Source of the DNA: Candidatus Omnitrophota bacterium
GTDB lineage: Bacteria; Omnitrophota; Gorgyraeia; Zapsychrales; Zapsychraceae
DNA length: 46,165 bases
Assembly (NCBI GenBank): GCA_021108075.1
Contig: JAIORP010000038.1
Span: 1 to 46,165, forward strand
Reading direction: 5' to 3'
Positions 41,183-46,165 of the stretch are shown here, one piece after another (position 1 is the first letter of the stretch; every line of letters starts with the position of its first letter). The translations under genes were made by a program, and so were the position numbers. Under the pieces are notes generated by a model, which was given only the letters and a program-made list of their open reading frames with translations, ran no database searches and was not told where the DNA came from.

Positions 41183-41500
41183 CTACTTAGAAGCATACAC
41201 AATTGCCAATATTACCATGCAAACGATTGGCCATAATCCTGATGCCACGATGAGTGCAACAGCCCGCTGTCGTAACTTCCAGAGGTCGACATGCTGCCGA
41301 AGTAATGCCACGGACTTCTCACGAAAAAGAAACGTAACATTTTTGGGACTCTTTTCCCCAAGAGGCGTGACATATCGCAAGGCCTCCTCCGGACACTTCT
41401 TCAAGAATTGAATACGCACGCGATTGCACTGAAGCCCCGATATTAGAAACAACGCACCAATAGAAAAAAATGATACTAGCGATAATATTTCGCCTTGCAT
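41183..41500 (-). CDS. small two-span membrane protein, possible immunity protein
   Basis: I choose the ATG at 41500 (MQGEILSLVSFF), with GGGAGG 8-13 bases before it, giving 105 residues. It has a hydrophobic start (residues 5-23) and a second span near the end (about 82-102), with a charged middle part. It follows the RHS remnant by 13 bases on the same strand, where immunity genes usually lie. Family not recognised. The longer frame to 41527 overlaps the RHS gene. Confidence 0.6.
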   Translation of the reverse strand: MQGEILSLVSFFSIGALFLISGLQCNRVRIQFLKKCPEEALRYVTPLGEKSPKNVTFLFREKSVALLRQHVDLWKLRQRAVALIVASGLWPIVCMVILAIVYASK

Positions 41501-41513
41501 GATCCTATCCTCC

Positions 41514-42116
41514 CTACTTTCCGCCAAATGAGTAGCCCATAGTATAACTAATGTTCTGATGTGCCTCAGTCAAAAAAGGACCCCATCCTGCACCCACGCT
41601 GAGCTGACCTCCTGTATATGCTGACTTTCCCTTCGTAAGCGTTTCCTTGTCCAACCCCACAATAGTATCGAAGCTGTACGCGCCACCAGCTTCCCACCCA
41701 CCACCAGATTGAAAAGAAAAACCCATCAGCTTATCTACAGAATCAGCGTCCGTCACCAGGCCGAGTGGGTCTATGTGGTTCACCGGATTATTTTGGACAT
41801 ACGTATACAAATTCGGTCCATCTGTAAATCCACTTGGATCTTCCGAAATAAACCGACCCACATATGGATCGTAATAACAAGCTCGCATGTAGTATAGACC
41901 GTTAGCTTCGGTCATAATACCATATTGACCGGCAAATTTGAAGGGTTGTTCTAGTCCTGTAGAGGCTGCTAGGCGTCCATAGGGAGTATAAGCATATGTG
42001 TTTTCCTTAAGAAACTCTTTTACCTGTTCCGGCAATTTCAGCGTCCGCAATAATTTTGAGATATATGACCAGTCTTCACCTGTTATCTTAGATAACCCTC
42101 TTACCCCCCACACCAT
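41514..42116 (-). pseudogene. RHS C-terminal fragment joined to a foreign N terminus
   Basis: A 200-residue frame. From about residue 40 it has the RHS core end (TYAYTPYGRLAAST, LYYMRACYYDPYVGRFISEDP, NLYTYVQNNPVNHIDPLGL), followed by a variable C-terminal tail (about 80 residues, Gly-rich). The first 38 residues (LSKITGEDWSYISKLLRTLK) look like a ParB-type helix-turn-helix and continue a gene fragment upstream (42088-42288). A complete RHS protein would be far larger, so this is a remnant, perhaps from recombination that moves toxin tips. Confidence 0.75.
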
Positions 42117-42288
42117 GAACTTCCTTTAGTCGCAAATAATACTGAGGGAAATTTTCTAATCGCTTAAGATGGACTTCATGTTTTTTCAAAGCCTTTTTCT
42201 CAGTAGTCTCATGATGAGCCAAGTCTTCATGGCGATAGCCAATACAGTAATATTGTCTAAACCATTGATTATCTGATAGAAGGGGTAT
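42088..42288 (-). pseudogene. fragment of a helix-turn-helix gene, frameshifted into the RHS remnant
   Basis: An open frame without start reads WFRQYYCIGYRHEDLAHHET, then HLKRLENFPQYYLRLKEVHG and stops at 42088. The next frame continues GLSKITGEDWSYISKLL, so a single shift near 42100 would rejoin a DNA-binding-type protein. The gene lacks its 5' end and its 3' end is joined to RHS. Confidence 0.5.
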
Positions 42289-42622
42289 TCACTTCAATAT
42301 GTGCGTGGTCTTAGGTGAGCGTACTTTTGAATATAGCGGATATATTCAGGCATAGAAAAACCCTCACACGAGTGCGGCTCAGAAGAGCCTCGGTTCGCAT
42401 GAGGGTAACAACTGGGGTGGGAGATCGGGCGCGTCTGACAACCCACCACCAGATTTTGACCTAAATTTAACTACAATTAAACAAATTTTTGAAAAAACAG
42501 GAATAAAAATGATCAATTAAAAAACCAATTAAAGACTGACTGAAAAAAAATTATTGCACCAAACTTAACTGCCACTCTACATCATTTTGCTCTTCCTTCG
42601 CTATTTTATCTTCTCAAAAATT
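42289..42622. other. gene-free region downstream of the APC permease
   Basis: No coding frame is supported. It contains the hairpin at 42360-42406 and A/T-rich sequence after the permease gene. Confidence 0.4.
42360..42406 (-). terminator. long hairpin with T run
   Basis: ACCCTCA/TGAGGGT outer stem and GGCTC/GAGCC inner stem, with a partly paired middle. Read on the minus strand it is followed by TTTTT. It lies 217 bases after the APC permease stop and could end that transcript. Confidence 0.6.
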
Positions 42623-44509
42623 TTAAAAATATTTTCCTTTTTTAAAAGAGACGCGTGTTCTTTTTCCTAACAGAATCGCATCCCGTAGGGCTTGTTCATT
42701 CTTAGCATGTAACCATATCTCGTTAAATAGAGAATTGCTAACAATCTGAGCAATAGCGGACAAAGCCCTTAAATGATACGCACGCTCATCCTTGCTCCCA
42801 TAAAGGATAAAAACAGCATTAATCTCCTGATATTCTTCATTGAAAATAATACCTTGTCGGCAACGCACTAGAACAATACCAAATAAATTTTTCCCATCAA
42901 CAATAACATGAGGAATGGCAACATCATGATTAATAGCCGTTGTTCCCTCTCGCTCCCTCTTTAAAAGGGCAAGCTCAACAATTTCTTTAGAGCATGCCGT
43001 TTGCTGTGCAATCTTCTCGGACACAATTTCAAACAATTGATCAACTGTTATTTTCTTATCAATATCAATAACGTTACAATCTTCAATCATATGATCGAAA
43101 CGATCTTTGATGATTTCATCTCTTTCTTGAATTATTTCCTTTAGTTCTTCTTCAAGCCGTCCTGTGACTAATTCCTTTGCCGTCAATCGTGCGATAATAT
43201 GAAGTAAAGCAGACTTCTGTTCAGTTCTTAGCCTTCCATAAAACCAGTAAATGATAAACGCAACCGCAATCAGTACAATTTTGACAAAAAAAACCTGTGT
43301 GCTCATCTCAAAAAGAATAAAGAGAAAAAATACTGTACCGATAATTTGAATCCATGGATACATCGGCGATCGAAATGTTGGTTGATAATTCTGTATTTTA
43401 CTTTCGCGCAAAATTATTACAGATAAATGTGAGAAGAGAAATGTAAGAATAAGAACAGATGAAGCAAGTTCAACGAGCATATCTAATTTTAGAAATAGAC
43501 ATACAATAAGAACTGCACCAGATAAAAGAATAGATATAACCGGAGTTTGATATTCTGAATGAAGTTTGCTCAAGAACTTCGGTAACAATTTGTCTCGACT
43601 TAAAGCCAGCGGATACCGTGATGCAGCCATAATACCTGCATTTGCTGTAGTAAAAAAAGAGGCAATCGCCGCCAAACTCAACAATATCATTCCCCATTTT
43701 CCCATTGATACTTCCGCGCTAATGGATAACGGCGTCAAAGATCCATCCAATTGTCCACTTCCAAGGATACCTGTTGTAACAAAGACCACCAAAGAATAGA
43801 ATAATGTAACAACAATCAGTGAAGCGATCATTGCCTGTGGAACAACTTTTTCTGCTCGTTTGACCTCTTCTGCAATACTGGCAACTTTTAATAATCCTCC
43901 GTAGGATACAAAAATAAATCCAGCTATCACAAAAATAGATTCAAAACCATAAGGAGCAAATGGAGTAAAATTCTCGATTTTAATGAATTTAACCCCATTA
44001 ACGACATAGATGAGTAAAGCTCCCATGAGGAAGAATACAAGACACACCTGCGCTCGACCTGCCTTTTTAACTCCTTTCAAATTAAGGAAAGTAAAAAATA
44101 CACCCAAAAGCATACCCACCCAAGGAATAACGGACATTGATTCAGTCAATTGCGGAAGAATTAGTTGAGCAAAAGCCGTGATACCAACTAAAGCAAATGC
44201 TGCTTTTAAAATAAGTGAAAACCATGTAAGCAAACCTTGAATGGTGCCGACTGCAGGTCCCAAGCTTCGTGTTACAAAAAAATAGGCACCTCCGGACTTA
44301 GGCATAGCCGAAACAAGCTCCGCCTGACTGAATACCCCTGTCAAAGCCAAAAGACCCGCAAAAAAATATGAAATGAATAATACCGGTCCTACTTTTGCAT
44401 GGGCAATGCCAGGCAAGACAAATAATCCAGAACTGATCATCGCTCCAGTTGCCAGACAAAAAACATCAAGAAATGTCAGTTCTTTTTTTAAACCTTTTTT
44501 GCTCTTCAT
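42623..44509 (-). CDS. APC-family amino-acid permease fused to a PTS EIIA domain
   Basis: A 628-residue protein. Residues 1-425 form an APC-superfamily permease with 12 spans; GAMISSGLFVLPG is the helix 1 substrate motif and SGGAYFFVTRSLGP follows. A linker with charged helices (about 430-470) leads to a C-terminal EIIA of the mannitol/fructose type (about 475-628), with AIPH and His534 at the usual phosphorylation site. A similar soluble EIIA-permease layout may tune uptake by PEP-dependent phosphorylation. No EIIB or EIIC is in the window. The substrate is unknown. Confidence 0.88.
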   Translation of the reverse strand: MKSKKGLKKELTFLDVFCLATGAMISSGLFVLPGIAHAKVGPVLFISYFFAGLLALTGVFSQAELVSAMPKSGGAYFFVTRSLGPAVGTIQGLLTWFSLILKAAFALVGITAFAQLILPQLTESMSVIPWVGMLLGVFFTFLNLKGVKKAGRAQVCLVFFLMGALLIYVVNGVKFIKIENFTPFAPYGFESIFVIAGFIFVSYGGLLKVASIAEEVKRAEKVVPQAMIASLIVVTLFYSLVVFVTTGILGSGQLDGSLTPLSISAEVSMGKWGMILLSLAAIASFFTTANAGIMAASRYPLALSRDKLLPKFLSKLHSEYQTPVISILLSGAVLIVCLFLKLDMLVELASSVLILTFLFSHLSVIILRESKIQNYQPTFRSPMYPWIQIIGTVFFLFILFEMSTQVFFVKIVLIAVAFIIYWFYGRLRTEQKSALLHIIARLTAKELVTGRLEEELKEIIQERDEIIKDRFDHMIEDCNVIDIDKKITVDQLFEIVSEKIAQQTACSKEIVELALLKREREGTTAINHDVAIPHVIVDGKNLFGIVLVRCRQGIIFNEEYQEINAVFILYGSKDERAYHLRALSAIAQIVSNSLFNEIWLHAKNEQALRDAILLGKRTRVSFKKGKYF

Positions 44510-44584
44510 AATTACCTTTTTCTAATTTTTCATAACGGATGACATTGCCCTGCTCAAAAGTGATGACTTTACGTAGAATTTATT

Positions 44585-45191
44585 TTATTTTCCTGCCTCG
44601 CTCTTGATTATTACTTTAATAGAATCATTTTTATCGCTCAATAAATGATTTAGTTGCTCGCCAAAATCTTTACACTTTATTTTTTTCACCCGTAATATAA
44701 ATTGACTCTCCTCCCATTGGCTGGGTAATAGGCCCTGAAACAAAAACAGGAAAGGCAATCTCTACCTTTTGCCCCTTAATATTTAAGCTTCCCAGGACTT
44801 CATAATTCGGATGTTTTCTACTAACATCGATTTTCTTTCTTAAGATCCTCCTGCTGGTAAAACTTATTGTTGGAAAATTGACAGCATCAAAATATTCTTC
44901 TCCCCGCATTTGATCATCTTTTTCGATACTGTCCGTCTTAATATTTATAGCTTGCACGTCGATGTTTGTATTAAAAGTCTCCAAATTATGTTTATCAAGA
45001 AAAATGTTGCCGTCAAATTCAAGAAACTCCCCAAGAATAGCCTCCCCGTCTGAATTCATAATTTCAAAAGCTAACGTAGAACGATCCTTAACAATATGAT
45101 ATTCTCCTGCTGCAAAAACAACCCTACCACAAAAAATAACCAAACCTATTATTGCAAAAATAACTAAGTTTACTTTATTTACCTTCTTCAT
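44585..45191 (-). pseudogene. YceI-family periplasmic protein with frameshift in an A run
   Basis: A signal peptide (residues 1-28) is followed by a YceI lipocalin-like barrel: YHIVKDRSTLAFEI, then MRGEEYFDAVNFPTISFTS. The open frame stops at 44670 after 173 residues (ITGEKNKV). Deleting one A from a run of seven (44680-44686, minus strand) restores KIKCKDFGEQLNHLLSDKND and ends KVIIKSEAGK, the family-typical C-terminal x-R/C-KDFG motif. This is either a recent frameshift, a slippage site or a sequencing error. YceI binds isoprenoid quinones or related lipids. SD is weak. Confidence 0.8.
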
Positions 45192-45203
45192 GCCAACTCC
45201 CCT

Positions 45204-46106
45204 TTATTTAATCGGTGAAACAAAACCATCGGGTTTAACAGTTAAGACTGAACAATTCACTTGCTGCAACACTCCTTCGGCTGTGTTACCAATAAGAACA
45301 CCAGCTAAACCAGTTCGACAAAGAGTCCCCATAACGATCAAATCAATATGATATTTTCTCACCGCGGCAGGAATGACATCAATCGCCGCTCCTTTATTAA
45401 TGTGTACTTTAGTGGAAGCTTTATTTAATTCATAATTCGTAAGAAGTAGGTTCATTTTTTTCTTATATTCGTTTTTGGTTTCACGGTCAAGTTTTCGCAT
45501 TTCATCATAAGAAACCCCCTCTAAGAAAGATTCCCCATATATTTTCCAGGCATAAATTATGTGCAAATCACTTTGATCCCATTTTGCCAAGGATGATGCC
45601 AAATCCATAATTTTAGTATTAAGAAGCTTCCTAGAGTTGTCTAGTTCACTAAGTTCAACAGCAACCAGGATATGAAAATATTTTTTTCGTCGGGTAGGTT
45701 TGATAACCCACACAGGACAGGGACATTTACGCATAAGATGCATAGATGTACTACCAAATATTTGTTCCTTAAAGCGCGTTTTCCCTTCCGCTGGAATAAT
45801 AACCAAATCATGTTTATCACGCAATACCTTGCGGATAATTTCTACAAAAGACCTCCCTTGTAGAATCTGGCAGTAGACATTGCTCACGTTTCCTTGAATA
45901 GAAGCAACCGCGTCTTCCATGTGTTTCTTTTTTACTTTAAAAACATCGGCTTGTATTTTTCTTAAAGCCTTAGGCAAATCATTAATAAAATCAACAATTG
46001 TCAAATCCGCCTGATTTCTTTCTGCTAAAACTACAGCCCGTTCTAAAGCACTTCGTCCTCCGGGTTTTAGATCAGAAACTAAAAGAATATTTTTAAACCG
46101 TTTCAT
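45204..46106 (-). CDS. tandem-domain universal stress protein
   Basis: I choose the ATG at 46106 (MKRFKNILLV), preceded by GAGGAG, giving 300 residues. Two Usp domains follow one another. The first has DLVIIPAEGKTRFKEQIFGS, where the nucleotide loop G-x2-R-x9-GS is changed. The second has LIVMGTLCRTGLAGVLIGNTAE, which is closer to the ATP-binding consensus G-x2-G-x9-G-(S/T). It probably acts in stress response or as an accessory of transport. YceI follows by 12 bases. Confidence 0.9.
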   Translation of the reverse strand: MKRFKNILLVSDLKPGGRSALERAVVLAERNQADLTIVDFINDLPKALRKIQADVFKVKKKHMEDAVASIQGNVSNVYCQILQGRSFVEIIRKVLRDKHDLVIIPAEGKTRFKEQIFGSTSMHLMRKCPCPVWVIKPTRRKKYFHILVAVELSELDNSRKLLNTKIMDLASSLAKWDQSDLHIIYAWKIYGESFLEGVSYDEMRKLDRETKNEYKKKMNLLLTNYELNKASTKVHINKGAAIDVIPAAVRKYHIDLIVMGTLCRTGLAGVLIGNTAEGVLQQVNCSVLTVKPDGFVSPIK

Positions 46107-46165
46107 ATCCATCTCCTCTCTTAAAGAAGTTGTCAAGTAATAAGACAACCTGTTAAGACTTTTTA

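Overview
The window reads as chromosomal DNA of an anaerobic or microaerophilic Gram-negative bacterium of moderate-to-low GC. It has a secretin, an outer-membrane beta-barrel, periplasmic and lipid-facing proteins, ferrous-iron uptake and a PEP-CTERM protein. Omnitrophota (former OP3) or a related lineage is my best guess. It rests on gene content and on a C-terminal GGID-type domain (11233-11646) that I recall from that phylum, so I hold it loosely. Almost every gene lies on the minus strand; only a Fur-family unit (9621-10801) and one relic are on plus.

Layout from left to right. (1) 230-5095: a TPR protein and two tandem membrane-anchored SGNH hydrolases with TPR inserts. (2) 5520-7152: a minus-strand cluster of small nucleic-acid proteins: cold-shock domain, RNA polymerase omega-like protein, Lys-rich peptide, an RRM fused to translation initiation factor IF-1, and a 48-residue Zn-finger-like protein. 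The RRM is split by a small transposable element. (3) 7626-10801: DUF1007 plus NicO transporter (ZevAB-like), divergent from a Fur/Zur-type regulator, a His-rich membrane protein and a 36-residue CxxC peptide; probably metal (zinc, nickel or cobalt) uptake. (4) 11233-26152: a type IV pilus/type II secretion-like operon (four pilin-like proteins, PilM-PilN fusion, PilO, PilP, secretin, PilT, PilB, PilC) that contains an omptin-family outer-membrane protease with all four catalytic residues. (5) 26411-39622: an iron island. A DtxR-type regulator, FeoA, FeoA, FeoB, FeoB-associated Cys-rich protein, Zn-ribbon protein, 66-residue protein, flavodoxin and DUF2023 are followed by a Cys-rich peptide, a 7-TM protein, an ExbB-like channel, DUF2149, an FmdE-like periplasmic protein and a membrane-anchored CobN-type chelatase. 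This resembles the HmuSTUV set. I infer removal of metal from a tetrapyrrole such as heme in the periplasm, powered by the ExbB-like channel, with Fe(II) import by Feo. Three DtxR-like palindromes lie at three promoters. (6) 40045-46106: PEP-CTERM protein, RHS remnant with a possible immunity gene, an APC permease-EIIA fusion, a frameshifted YceI gene and a tandem universal stress protein.

The most striking structure is a set of short inverted-repeat elements with no transposase in the window. Family 1 (ends ATACCAAATCC/GGATTTGGTAT) has five copies of the 82-bp form and three of the 103-bp form. Family 2 (ends TAACCCGGGATTTT) has two copies, one nested inside a family 1 copy. Five genes take their stop codon from an element end, one gene is broken by an element, and one pair of family 1 ends encloses a gene.

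Several small genes below the usual length cut-off were found by reading frames directly (positions 5520, 6341, 10691, 34389, 36120, 36372). No rRNA, tRNA or CRISPR array was recognised.
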